64,000 nt of DNA from Bog-756 sp963730685 (GTDB taxonomy: Bacteria > Actinomycetota > Acidimicrobiia > Acidimicrobiales > RAAP-2), in contig CAVSSP010000001.1 in the NCBI GenBank assembly GCA_963730685.1, positions 1,674,001 through 1,738,000 on the forward strand, given 5' to 3'. Below, in pieces: positions 35,490 to 43,614 of this stretch. Numbering within the stretch: the first letter of the stretch is position 1; every line of letters begins with the position of its first letter. The notes below the pieces were generated by a model. The model saw nothing but the letters and a program-made list of their open reading frames with translations, was not told the DNA's origin and did not search any database. The translations under genes and the position numbers were made by a program.

Positions 35490-37177
35490 GGAGTGGCTGG
35501 ATCGCTCCGGTCCGCCCGGCGGTCGGCCTCGAGGTGGCGCAATGGCACCGGGGGGTGGCATGGGTGACGGTGGGCGCCTGCGCGTTGGCCTGCGCCCCGG
35601 CCGGCCTGCGGTGGCTCCGGGTGGCCCAACGTGAGCACTACCTGGCCGGTTCGGTGGTGCGCTTCGCCGCCCGTTGGTGGCGGATCGTCCCGGCCAATCT
35701 GGCCCTGGTCGTCGTGGCGGTGGCCGCCGGGGTGTCCTCGTTGTGGTGGCCGCTCGCCGGGGTGGGCGTCGCCCTGGTCGTGGGCGTCGGTCCCATCGGC
35801 CTGTCCCTCAAGGGCCGGACCTCGCCGTTGGCCTGGACACGACGCCTGAAGACCTTGGCCGTGACCTGGGCCGTGCTCGAGGCCGTGGTGGTGGCGGTCG
35901 GTGTGGTGTCCGGCTGGGCCGCACCCCTGGCCGTGGTGGCGGCGCTGGCGGTGCCGGTGGTGGTGGACGTCGCCTGCCTCGTCAACTCGCCGTTCGAGCG
36001 CCGACTCTCGAACCGGTTCGTGGACGCAGCCGCCGCCCGACTGGCCCGGGTACACCCGACCGTCGTGGCCATCACCGGCTCGTACGGCAAGACATCGACC
36101 AAGGGGCACGTGGCCCACCTGCTGCGGGCGGACCGGAGTGTGGTGGCCACCCCGGCCAGTTTCAACAACCGGGCCGGATTGGCACGTGCCATCAACGAAC
36201 ACCTGGTCGACGGCACGGAGGTGTTCGTCGCCGAGATGGGAACCTACGGTCCCGGGGAGATCGCCGACCTGGTGGGCTGGTGCCGGCCCGATGTCTCGGT
36301 CATCACCGCCATCGGCCCGGTGCACCTGGAGCGATTCGGGTCCGAGGACCGTATCGTCGAGGCCAAGTCCGAGATCCTGGGCCCCGCCACCACCGCCGTC
36401 CTCCAGGTCGACGATCCCCGGCTGGCGTCGGTGGCCGGCGCCGCCACCGCTGAGGGGAAGCGGGTGGTCAGCTGCTCGGCCAGCGACCGGTCGGCCGACG
36501 TGTGCGTGTCGCGGAGCGGGGACGGGACCCGGGTGTCGGTGTACGTCTCCGGCGAACCGGTCGCCGAGGACCGTCCCGTCCCGACGGGGGTCCAGCCGTC
36601 CAACCTGGCCTGCGCCATCGGCGTGGCCCTGGCCCTGGGCATCGACCCGTCGACCATCGGCGCCCGCCTGGACGGTCTGCCGTCGGTCGACCACCGGCTC
36701 CAGACCGTACGATCCGATTCCGGGCTCCTCATCCTGGACGACACCTACAACGCCAACCCAGCCGGGGCGGCCGAGGCCCTCGGGGTGCTGGCCGCGCTCC
36801 GCGCCCCGGCCGCCGACCCTGCCCCGGCCGGCCCGACCGGCCCGGAGACGGGCCCGCGGCGACTGGCCGTGGTCACCCCGGGCATGGTCGAACTCGGAGC
36901 GCGGCAGGCCGACGAGAACCGGAGGTTCGGCGCCGCCATCGCCACCGTGGCCGATCACCTCGTGATCGTGGGCCTGACCAACCGCCGGGCCCTGCTGGCC
37001 GGGGCGACGCCGGTGGCGGGGTCGACCACTCCGACCACTCCGACCACTCCGACCACTCCGACCACCTCGGTCACCCTGGTGCGGGACCGCCCCGAAGCGG
37101 TGGAGTGGGTGCGGGGACATCTCTCGCCCGGGGACGCGGTGTTGTACGAGAACGATCTTCCGGACCACTACCCTTGA
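35486..37177 (+). CDS. Membrane-anchored Mur ligase family protein (MurF-like)
   Basis: 563 residues. The first 165 or so hold several hydrophobic segments (WVTVGACALACAPAGLRWL, NLALVVVAVAAGVSSLWWPL, AVLEAVVVAVGVVSGWAAPL). A Mur ligase follows: VVAITGSYGKTSTKGHVAHL (ATP P-loop, about residue 195), FNNRAGLARAINEH, VFVAEMGTYGPGEI, SVITAIGPVHLERFG and LILDDTYNANPAGAAEAL, which is MurF-like. Normal MurF has no membrane part. The D-Ala-D-Ala ligase gene directly downstream supports joining of a D-Ala-D-Ala-like unit to a peptidoglycan precursor, possibly at the membrane. Near the C-terminus a TTPTTPTTPTTPTT repeat interrupts the last domain. Confidence 0.85.
   Translation: MRSGWIAPVRPAVGLEVAQWHRGVAWVTVGACALACAPAGLRWLRVAQREHYLAGSVVRFAARWWRIVPANLALVVVAVAAGVSSLWWPLAGVGVALVVGVGPIGLSLKGRTSPLAWTRRLKTLAVTWAVLEAVVVAVGVVSGWAAPLAVVAALAVPVVVDVACLVNSPFERRLSNRFVDAAAARLARVHPTVVAITGSYGKTSTKGHVAHLLRADRSVVATPASFNNRAGLARAINEHLVDGTEVFVAEMGTYGPGEIADLVGWCRPDVSVITAIGPVHLERFGSEDRIVEAKSEILGPATTAVLQVDDPRLASVAGAATAEGKRVVSCSASDRSADVCVSRSGDGTRVSVYVSGEPVAEDRPVPTGVQPSNLACAIGVALALGIDPSTIGARLDGLPSVDHRLQTVRSDSGLLILDDTYNANPAGAAEALGVLAALRAPAADPAPAGPTGPETGPRRLAVVTPGMVELGARQADENRRFGAAIATVADHLVIVGLTNRRALLAGATPVAGSTTPTTPTTPTTPTTSVTLVRDRPEAVEWVRGHLSPGDAVLYENDLPDHYP
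37026..37068 (+). repeat. 9-bp tandem repeats in the MurF-like gene
   Basis: Units of CCGACCACT encode Thr-Thr-Pro in a surface loop of the C-terminal domain. Confidence 0.65.
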
Positions 37178-37281
37178 ACAACTGAGCCTGTGGGCGGCCC
37201 GGACACCGGGACCGGAACCCCAGGACCGCGAACGACAGAATCCGCCCACCACCAGCACCCGACCGGAGGTTCCAACCCACC

Positions 37282-38403
37282 GTGCCCGACGTCGCCGTCA
37301 TCTTCGGAGGACCCTCGCCCGAACACGACGTCAGTGTCCTCACCGGGCTCCAGGCCGCCCGGGGCCTCGCCGCCTCGCCCGGGGGCGCCGGGGGTCCGGT
37401 GCGGGCCCTGTTCTGGTCGAAGGCCGGTGACTGGTACGAGGTGGATGCGACCCTGGAGGCCGAGGCGTTCCTCGACGGGGTGCCGAGGGGGGCGCAGCCG
37501 CTCCAGCTGACGGTCGGCTCCGAGGGCGGCTTCAGCGAGCCCGCCGGCCGCCGGGGCCGCGCCCGTCCCGTCGACATCGACGCCGCCCTGGTGTGCTGCC
37601 ACGGGGGGCCCGGCGAGGACGGGACGCTCCAGGCCGTCCTGGACCTGGCCGGCATCCGCTACTCGGGCCCGACGGTGTCGGGTGCCGCCCTCGGGATGGA
37701 CAAGATGGCGTTCGGTGCCGTCGTGTCCGCAGCCGGCCTGCCCACCCTTCCCCGGGCCCTGGTCACCTCCGGCGGGGACCCGCCGCCCTTCGATGGGCCG
37801 TTCATCGTCAAGCCCCGGTTCGGCGGCTCCTCCATCGGGATCGACGTGGTGGAGGATTTCGCCACCGCCCAGGCCCGGCTGTCGGCCAATCCCCACCTTC
37901 GCTTCGGTGCCGTCCTGGAGCCGTACCGGCCCGACCTGACCGACCTCCAGGTGGGCGTGCGCACCTGGCCGACGCTGGAGCTCTCCGCCATCGAGCGCCC
38001 GATCCGGGCCTCCCAGGGTGCCCACATCCTCGACTACCGCGACAAGTACGTGGCCGGTGAGGGCATGGCCGGCGCCAACCGGGAGCTCCCGGCCCAGATC
38101 TCCTCGGAGCTGGAGAAGGCGCTGCGCGACGCCGGCGAGCGGATCGCCGGACTGGCCGGGGTCCGGGGGGTGGCCCGGATCGACTATCTGTCCGACGGCA
38201 CGGACTTCGTGGTCAACGAGATCAACACCATCCCCGGGTCGCTCGCCCGGTACCTGTGGGTGGCACCGGACCTACCCTTCGCCACCCTCCTCGGTGACCT
38301 GCTGGCCGAGGCCCGCCAGCGCCCGACCCACGCGTACTCGGCTGCGGGCGCCGACGGATCCGTGCTCCGATCGGCCGGATCGATCGCCGGCAAGTTGGGC
38401 TGA
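37282..38403 (+). CDS. ddl: D-alanine--D-alanine ligase
   Basis: ATP-grasp ligase making D-Ala-D-Ala. VAVIFGGPSPEHDVSVLTG (residues 4-22) is the N-terminal signature with the substrate Glu/His. LVCCHGGPGEDGTLQAVLDL then GIRYSGPTVSGAALGMDKM follow, and FIVKPRFGGSSIGIDVV is the ATP-binding Lys strand. GVARIDYLSDGTDFVVNEIN and NTIPGSLARYLW supply metal ligands and the omega-loop end. 373 residues, normal. Start GTG 37282; GGAGG lies about 12 bases upstream, a rather long spacing. Third gene of the hydrolase / MurF-like / ddl operon. Confidence 0.93.
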   Translation: MPDVAVIFGGPSPEHDVSVLTGLQAARGLAASPGGAGGPVRALFWSKAGDWYEVDATLEAEAFLDGVPRGAQPLQLTVGSEGGFSEPAGRRGRARPVDIDAALVCCHGGPGEDGTLQAVLDLAGIRYSGPTVSGAALGMDKMAFGAVVSAAGLPTLPRALVTSGGDPPPFDGPFIVKPRFGGSSIGIDVVEDFATAQARLSANPHLRFGAVLEPYRPDLTDLQVGVRTWPTLELSAIERPIRASQGAHILDYRDKYVAGEGMAGANRELPAQISSELEKALRDAGERIAGLAGVRGVARIDYLSDGTDFVVNEINTIPGSLARYLWVAPDLPFATLLGDLLAEARQRPTHAYSAAGADGSVLRSAGSIAGKLG

Positions 38404-38408
38404 GGCCC

Positions 38409-38933
38409 TTGGCCGTCCACCGGCTCGACCTCCTGCCGGGCGAACAGGTCCTGGTCGACCTCAAGCCCCACTGGTCGTTCCTCACCGCACCACTGCTCGT
38501 CTCGCTGTTCGCCGTGGCCGTCGGGGTGGCGCTCGACGTCGGCATCCCGCACACGTCGGTGGCCCTCCACTGGGTCGAGGGATCGGTGGTGGCGATCCCC
38601 TGCGCGTGGCTGGTGGTGCGGGTGGTCCGGTGGCGGACGACCAGCCTGGTGCTGACCTCCCTCCGCGTCGTCGAGCAGTGGGGTGTGACGTCGCGTCGCC
38701 AGGCCGAGACGCTGTTCTCCCACATCATCTCGGTGGTGGCGGTCCAGTCACTGGTGCGGCGCATCGTCGGTACCGGGCGCCTCGAGCTGGAGATCGTGGG
38801 CGAGGACGAGATCCGCTGGATCGACGACGTGCGCAAGCCGGTGATCGTCCAGCGGGTCATCAACCGACGGCTGCGGCCCTACGGAACGGGGGACGGCGCC
38901 ACCACGGGACCCGGCAGCCCGTGGCCGGGCTGA
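38409..38933 (+). CDS. PH-domain (bPH2/DUF304-like) membrane protein
   Basis: 174 residues. An N-terminal motif LLPGEQVLVDLKPHWSFL is followed by two hydrophobic helices (about residues 25-75) and then a pleckstrin-like domain: TSLVLTSLRVVEQWGV, SHIISVVAVQSL and TGRLELEIVG. Proteins of this kind are small membrane proteins of unknown function. TTG 38409 lies five bases after the ddl stop, so it probably belongs to the same transcript. It converges on galK with an 11-base gap. Confidence 0.8.
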   Translation: MAVHRLDLLPGEQVLVDLKPHWSFLTAPLLVSLFAVAVGVALDVGIPHTSVALHWVEGSVVAIPCAWLVVRVVRWRTTSLVLTSLRVVEQWGVTSRRQAETLFSHIISVVAVQSLVRRIVGTGRLELEIVGEDEIRWIDDVRKPVIVQRVINRRLRPYGTGDGATTGPGSPWPG

Positions 38934-38944
38934 CCGAACCGGGG

Positions 38945-40005
38945 TCACTCGCCGCCGGTACCGTCCGGCCGGGCCCGGCGGGCAACCGTCCCGTCCGAGG
39001 CCCGTACGCGCCAGGCCGGGGTGCCCAAGTCGCTCCAGCCCGATGGCCCCGGGGCGGCAGAGCGCCACCGCACAGCCGCCGAATCCGGCGCCGGTCATCC
39101 GGGCGCCGAACACCCCGGGAATGCCCACGAGGTGGGTCACCAGTTGGTCGACGACCGGCGTGGAGACCTCGAAGTCGACGCCCAGGCTCCGGTGGCCCTC
39201 GGTGAGGAGCCGACCCGCCGTCTCCAGGTCGCCGTCCCCGAACGCCTCGACCACACCCCGGACGCGGTCGCACTCGGTGATCACATGGCGGGCCCGTCCG
39301 CCGGAGCCGATCGTCCCGGAGATGGGCGACGTCGGATCGATGGGCCAGGCCCAGGGGGCCGATGACCGCCGCCGCCTCCTGGCATTCGGCCACCCGGGTG
39401 CCGCGTAGGCCGAGGAGCGGACCGTGCGGCGTTGTCCCGAGTCCACTACCACCAGCTCGCAGCCGAGAGGCACCGGGACCGGGCGGTGGGCCAACGTGGA
39501 GAAGTCGATCAGCAGCGCGTGGCCGGCGACGGCACCGGCACACACGAGGGGATCCATGGCGCCGACCGGCACACCGGTCAGCTGCTCGGCCGCCTGGCAC
39601 CGGAGCGCCACCTCCTCGGCCGACCCGCCATCGCCCAACACCTCGGCCAGCGCCACGCACAGGGCGGCGCTGGAGGACAGGCCGGCCCCCATCGGGAGCG
39701 TCGCCATGATGTCGAGTCCACCGCCGGTCGTGCCGCCCGAGAGTGCCATCATGGCGGCGATCGGACGTGCCCACTCGGGCTCGAGAGAACCGATGGTCCC
39801 GGCGTCGGGGTCCGATCCGGGCCGGGATCCGGGCCGGCTCGTCGAAGGCGTCGGACCGCACCGTCATCGGCCCGTCGCCCGGGGTGGCGACGACGGTGAC
39901 GCCGAGATCGATGGCCATGGGAAGGGCCAGCCCCTGGTTGTAGTCGGTGTGGTCGCCGATCAGGTTGACCCGCCCCGGTCCTGTGGCTCGTCGTACCGGG
40001 GGCAT
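38945..40005 (-). pseudogene. galK: Galactokinase (GHMP kinase), multiple frameshifts
   Basis: Phosphorylates galactose or a related sugar. ATGPGRVNLIGDHTDYNQGLAL (here split: GRVNLIGDHTDYN is the galactokinase signature) begins the protein. ATLPMGAGLSSSAALCVALA is the GHMP ATP motif, DSGQRRTVRSSAY the substrate loop, and GARMTGAGFGGCAVALC the C-terminal GHMP motif. Four indels separate these parts: +1 near 39830, -1 near 39400, +1 near 39310 and +1 near 39030. The repaired end reads TPAWRVRASDGTVARRARP and stops at 38945. ATG 40005 is preceded by GAGGAG. No other Leloir genes are nearby, so sugar specificity is open. Confidence 0.8.
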
Positions 40006-40260
40006 GTGCACTCCTCGAGTGGCGTGGTGGTGGTGGCGTCGGCGGTGGTGGCGTCGGGACGCCGGCACGTTACTGCGTCGTGCCCGTGGCACCCGGTCCG
40101 ACCCCGTCCCCCGCCCGGGCCCGGTCCCTGGTCACGGGCGGGTGGCCGGGGGAGCATTTGACCGAGCCGGGCGGAACGGTCACCATCCGGCCATGACTTT
40201 CTGCCTCCCACGACACCGGCCACTGCCGACGGGCCCGGCCCCCACGCACGGCGGTACGCG

Positions 40261-41406
40261 ATGAGCGGACCACTCGACGGCGTCAGGATCATCGAACTGG
40301 CCGGGCTCGGCCCGGCACCCTTCGCCGGGATGATGCTCTCCGATGCCGGGGCCGACATCGTCAGGATCGACCGGGCCGAGCGGGCCGCCTCGCCGCCGCT
40401 GTCGGAGCCCCACGTGGACCTCATGAACCGGGGGAGGCGGTCGGTGGCGGTCGATCTCAAGCACCCCGAGGGTGTCGACCTGGTGCTGCGACTGGTCGAG
40501 GGAGCCGACGGCCTCATGGAGGGGTTCCGCCCCGGCGTTGCCGAGCGGCTGGGTCTGGGCCCGGACGTGTGCCTGGCACGCAACCCGGGGCTCGTCTACG
40601 GGCGCATGACCGGCTGGGGCCAGGACGGTCCGATGGCCACCACGGCCGGCCACGACATCGACTACATCGCCCTGGCCGGCGCCCTCGAGCCGATGGGGCG
40701 GGCGGGGGAGCGCCCGGTGCCGCCACTCAACCTGGTGGGCGACTTCGGCGGTGGGGGGATGATGCTGGCCTTCGGGATGTGTGCCGCCATCATCAGCGCC
40801 CGCACGACCGGGGTCGGCCAGGTGGTCGACGCCGCCATGGTCGACGGTGCCGCCGCCATGATGACGATGACCTTCACACTCCGTCAGGCCGGCGTCTGGC
40901 ACGACGAGCGGGGCGTCAACCTCTTGGACACCGGGGCCCACTTCTACGAGGTGTACGAGACGGCCGACGGCGGGTTCATGGGGGTCGGCGCCATCGAGGG
41001 GCAGTTCTACGCCGAGCTGATCCGGCTCCTCGGGTTGGAGGACGAGGACCTCCCCGACCAGAACGACCGCAGCGCCTGGCCGGCCATGAAGGATCGGTTC
41101 GCCCGTCTGTTCGCCAGCCGGTCCCGGGCCGAATGGGAGAAGGTGTTCGATGGCACCGATGCCTGTGTGGCGCCGGTCCTGTCACTGGCCGAGGCGCCCG
41201 AGCACCCCCACAACCGTTTCCGCGGCACGTTCACCGAGGTGGCCGGGGTAGTCCAGCCGGCACCGGCGCCCCGGTTCACCGGCACGCCGGGGTCCATCCG
41301 GCGGCCTCCGCCCAACCCCGGCCAGCATGCCGACGACGCACTGGCGGACTGGGGTGTCTCCGAGCGCGAGGTGGCCGAGCTGCGCTCGTCGGGAGCGATC
41401 CGCTGA
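40261..41406 (+). CDS. mcr: Alpha-methylacyl-CoA racemase (class III CoA-transferase fold)
   Basis: Epimerises 2-methyl-branched acyl-CoAs so that they can enter beta-oxidation. VRIIELAGLGPAPFAGMML starts the CaiB/BaiF fold, and FRPGVAERLGLGPD and GRMTGWGQDGP follow. GHDIDYIALAGAL carries the catalytic His (about residue 130) and LNLVGDFGGGGMMLAFG the catalytic Asp (about 161), matching mycobacterial MCR rather than a CoA-transferase. VVDAAMVDGAAAMM and NLLDTGAHFYEVYE also fit. 381 residues, slightly longer than MCR. ATG 40261. It agrees with the acyl-CoA dehydrogenase and acyl-CoA ligase genes in indicating branched-lipid or sterol catabolism. Confidence 0.88.
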   Translation: MSGPLDGVRIIELAGLGPAPFAGMMLSDAGADIVRIDRAERAASPPLSEPHVDLMNRGRRSVAVDLKHPEGVDLVLRLVEGADGLMEGFRPGVAERLGLGPDVCLARNPGLVYGRMTGWGQDGPMATTAGHDIDYIALAGALEPMGRAGERPVPPLNLVGDFGGGGMMLAFGMCAAIISARTTGVGQVVDAAMVDGAAAMMTMTFTLRQAGVWHDERGVNLLDTGAHFYEVYETADGGFMGVGAIEGQFYAELIRLLGLEDEDLPDQNDRSAWPAMKDRFARLFASRSRAEWEKVFDGTDACVAPVLSLAEAPEHPHNRFRGTFTEVAGVVQPAPAPRFTGTPGSIRRPPPNPGQHADDALADWGVSEREVAELRSSGAIR

Positions 41407-41463
41407 TCACGGCCGGCTCGCCGACCCGGCGACCGCGGCCATCCCCCCGACGCGGGCTGTCCG

Positions 41464-41700
41464 CTACAGGTTGACCACCGGGCAGGTCACCGTCCGGGTG
41501 ATCCCCTCGATCAGCTGGATGCGGCCGACCACCATCTGTCCGAGCTCGTCGACCGTTCCCGCTTCGGCCCGGACGATCACGTCGTAGGGGCCGGTGACGC
41601 CCTCGGCGGACACCACGCCGGCCAGTGAGGACACGGCTCGGGCCACCGTCGCCGCCTTGCCCACCTCGGTCTGGATCAAGACGTAGGCATGGACCGGCAA
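41464..41700 (-). CDS. Stand-alone Lrp/AsnC ligand-binding (RAM) domain protein
   Basis: About 78 residues beginning PVHAYVLIQTEVGKAATVA. VVSAEGVTGPYDVIVRAEA and LIEGITRTVTCPVVNL give the beta-alpha-beta-beta-alpha-beta RAM pattern. There is no DNA-binding helix-turn-helix, so it is the short family that binds amino acids or other small ligands. TTG 41700 is preferred because GAGGAG precedes it by six bases; the open frame continues upstream without family similarity. Confidence 0.85.
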   Translation of the reverse strand: MPVHAYVLIQTEVGKAATVARAVSSLAGVVSAEGVTGPYDVIVRAEAGTVDELGQMVVGRIQLIEGITRTVTCPVVNL

Positions 41701-42011
41701 TTGGGTCTCCTCGGTCGGGTCGAAGACGGTGACCCGGCGAATGCTACCGCCATCGATGCCGGCCCCATCCCGAGTCCCGCGGGTCGTGGTGGCCACTCCG
41801 ATGGCCTGGTCCCGAGGCGCTGATCGTCGTCCGACCTGATGGCAACCGCCAGACCGGTCGGACGGCGTTCGTCGCTCCTCCACCCCCCAGCCGCGCTCGT
41901 GCCTCGCCGGCGGATCCCGCGGGACGGAGGTCGCACTCCTTGGTGCCATGAACCCGCCGTGCTGTTCCGCTCTCCGGGTGCGTGATACACCCCCCTGCTG
42001 AACTCTGGTCC
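41701..42011. other. Intergenic region with no recognisable gene
   Basis: About 310 bases between the divergent RAM-domain and HNH genes. Open frames crossing it resemble no family. It should contain both promoters, but no clear hexamer stands out. GTG 41982 could extend the HNH protein by ten residues. Confidence 0.5.
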
Positions 42012-43484
42012 ATGACATCGACGGTCGATGCGAAGCCAGTGGTGGACCCGGCGGGTGCCGGCATGGCCGGTGCCGGTGTTGCCCGTCCCGAGGGCGAGGA
42101 CGCCGGAGTCAGCGTGGCCAGGTTCCTGTCCGCCGCCGCCACCGTCCTGCAGTTCGTGGCCGAATTCGACCCCGCCCGCTACGACGGTGTTGACGCCACC
42201 GCCCTGGTGTCTTCATTCACCCAGATCGAGCGGGTGGCTGTCATCGGCAAGTCCCTGGCCGGGGTCCGGGCCACCGAGTGCCGCCAGCCCGAGGCCGGCG
42301 GCCATCCCACCCCGGCCCACTGGCTGTCGGACATGACCGGTGACTCCTTGGGGGACTCGACCGGGGTCCTGAAGCTCGGGGAGTCGTTGGCCGACCACCC
42401 CGCCATCGACGAGGCGGCCCGGAAGGGCAAGCTGTCCGGCAAGGCGGCCCGGCTGGTGGCCGACGCCGCCCGGGTCAACCCGGGCAGTGAGGACGAGCTG
42501 GTGGAGGCGGCCACCCACGAGACCTTCCACCAGCTGCGGGACCGCTGCCTGCGGGCCAAGGCCCAGGGCCGGTCGGCCGAGGATGCCGCCGCCCACCGCC
42601 GGCGCCTCCACGAGGAGCGCCACTGTCGGACCTGGACCGACCAGGAGGGGGCCTTCTGCCTCGATGCCCGGCTCACCCCCGATGCCGGTGCAACCCTGCT
42701 GGCCTCCCTCAACGCCCGGACCGACGCGTTGTTCGAGGAGGCCCGGCGCGAGGGGCGCCACGAGCCCTCCGACGCCTACCGGGCCGACGCCCTGGTGGGC
42801 CTGGTCACCGGCCGGCGGCGCGGATCACCGGTCCGGACCGGGGCCACCCCGCCGAGCGCCCCGGGCCCGGGCACCGTCCAGCCCGGGGACCCCGAGCCCG
42901 GGGACCCCGACCTCACCGACCTCACCGCACTCACCGGAGGCAGCCACACCGGGGACAGGGACGACCCCGGACCGAGGGCCCAGGTCCTCCTCCGGGTCGA
43001 CCTCGACGCCCTGCGCCGGGGATCGGTCGGACCCGGTGGGGTGTGCGAGATCCCCGGGGTGGGCCCGATCTCCGTCGAGTCGGCCCGGGAGCTGATGGGG
43101 GACGCCGTCACCCGGTTGGTCATCACCAACGGGGTGGACGTGACGACCGTGTGCCATCTGGGACGCTCCATCCCCAGTGCCCTGCGGACCGCCCTGGTGG
43201 AGCGGGACCGGAGCTGTGTGATCCCCGGCTGTGACGTCACCCAGGGCCTCGAGATCGACCACTGGGGCGTCGCCTTCGCCGAGGGGGGACCGGCCAGCCT
43301 CGAGAACACCGCCCGGCTCTGCGGCCACCACCACTACCTGCGCACCCATCAGGGGTTCACCCTCACCGGGGGACCGGGCAGGTGGCGGTGGACACCGCCG
43401 GCCCGGGGTCGGCCACCCGATCCGGACGATCCCGACCCTGCCCCTGACCCCGGCGAGACCAGGCTGTTCACCCTCGAGGAGTGA
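42012..43484 (+). CDS. DUF222 / HNH-endonuclease (13E12-repeat family) protein
   Basis: About 490 residues. The long helical DUF222 region (about residues 30-240: FTQIERVAVIGKSLAGVRAT, AARKGKLSGKAARLVADAAR) is followed by a Pro/Asp/Gly-rich linker. The C-terminal HNH nuclease module has RSCVIPGCDVTQGLEIDHW and CGHHHYLRTHQGFTL, with Cys and His ligands. It belongs to the multi-copy 13E12 REP-like family of actinobacteria, whose biological role is unknown and which may move or be exchanged by recombination. ATG 42012 chosen. Confidence 0.88.
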   Translation: MTSTVDAKPVVDPAGAGMAGAGVARPEGEDAGVSVARFLSAAATVLQFVAEFDPARYDGVDATALVSSFTQIERVAVIGKSLAGVRATECRQPEAGGHPTPAHWLSDMTGDSLGDSTGVLKLGESLADHPAIDEAARKGKLSGKAARLVADAARVNPGSEDELVEAATHETFHQLRDRCLRAKAQGRSAEDAAAHRRRLHEERHCRTWTDQEGAFCLDARLTPDAGATLLASLNARTDALFEEARREGRHEPSDAYRADALVGLVTGRRRGSPVRTGATPPSAPGPGTVQPGDPEPGDPDLTDLTALTGGSHTGDRDDPGPRAQVLLRVDLDALRRGSVGPGGVCEIPGVGPISVESARELMGDAVTRLVITNGVDVTTVCHLGRSIPSALRTALVERDRSCVIPGCDVTQGLEIDHWGVAFAEGGPASLENTARLCGHHHYLRTHQGFTLTGGPGRWRWTPPARGRPPDPDDPDPAPDPGETRLFTLEE

Positions 43485-43602
43485 CCCGAGGGCCGGACGG
43501 CCGGAGCACCGCGCCCCCACCGACCCCCGCCTCGCCGCGGGACAGGAGGCAAGTGCCGCGCCCCGTGGGCTTGGCTCCGCCGGTCGGGGGGTCGCCGACC
43601 CC

Positions 43603-43608
43603 TACCAT
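43603..43608 (+). promoter_or_regulatory. Leaderless -10 hexamer of the MFS gene
   Basis: TACCAT ends six bases before the GTG at 43615. Confidence 0.5.
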
Positions 43609-43614
43609 TGGGAT

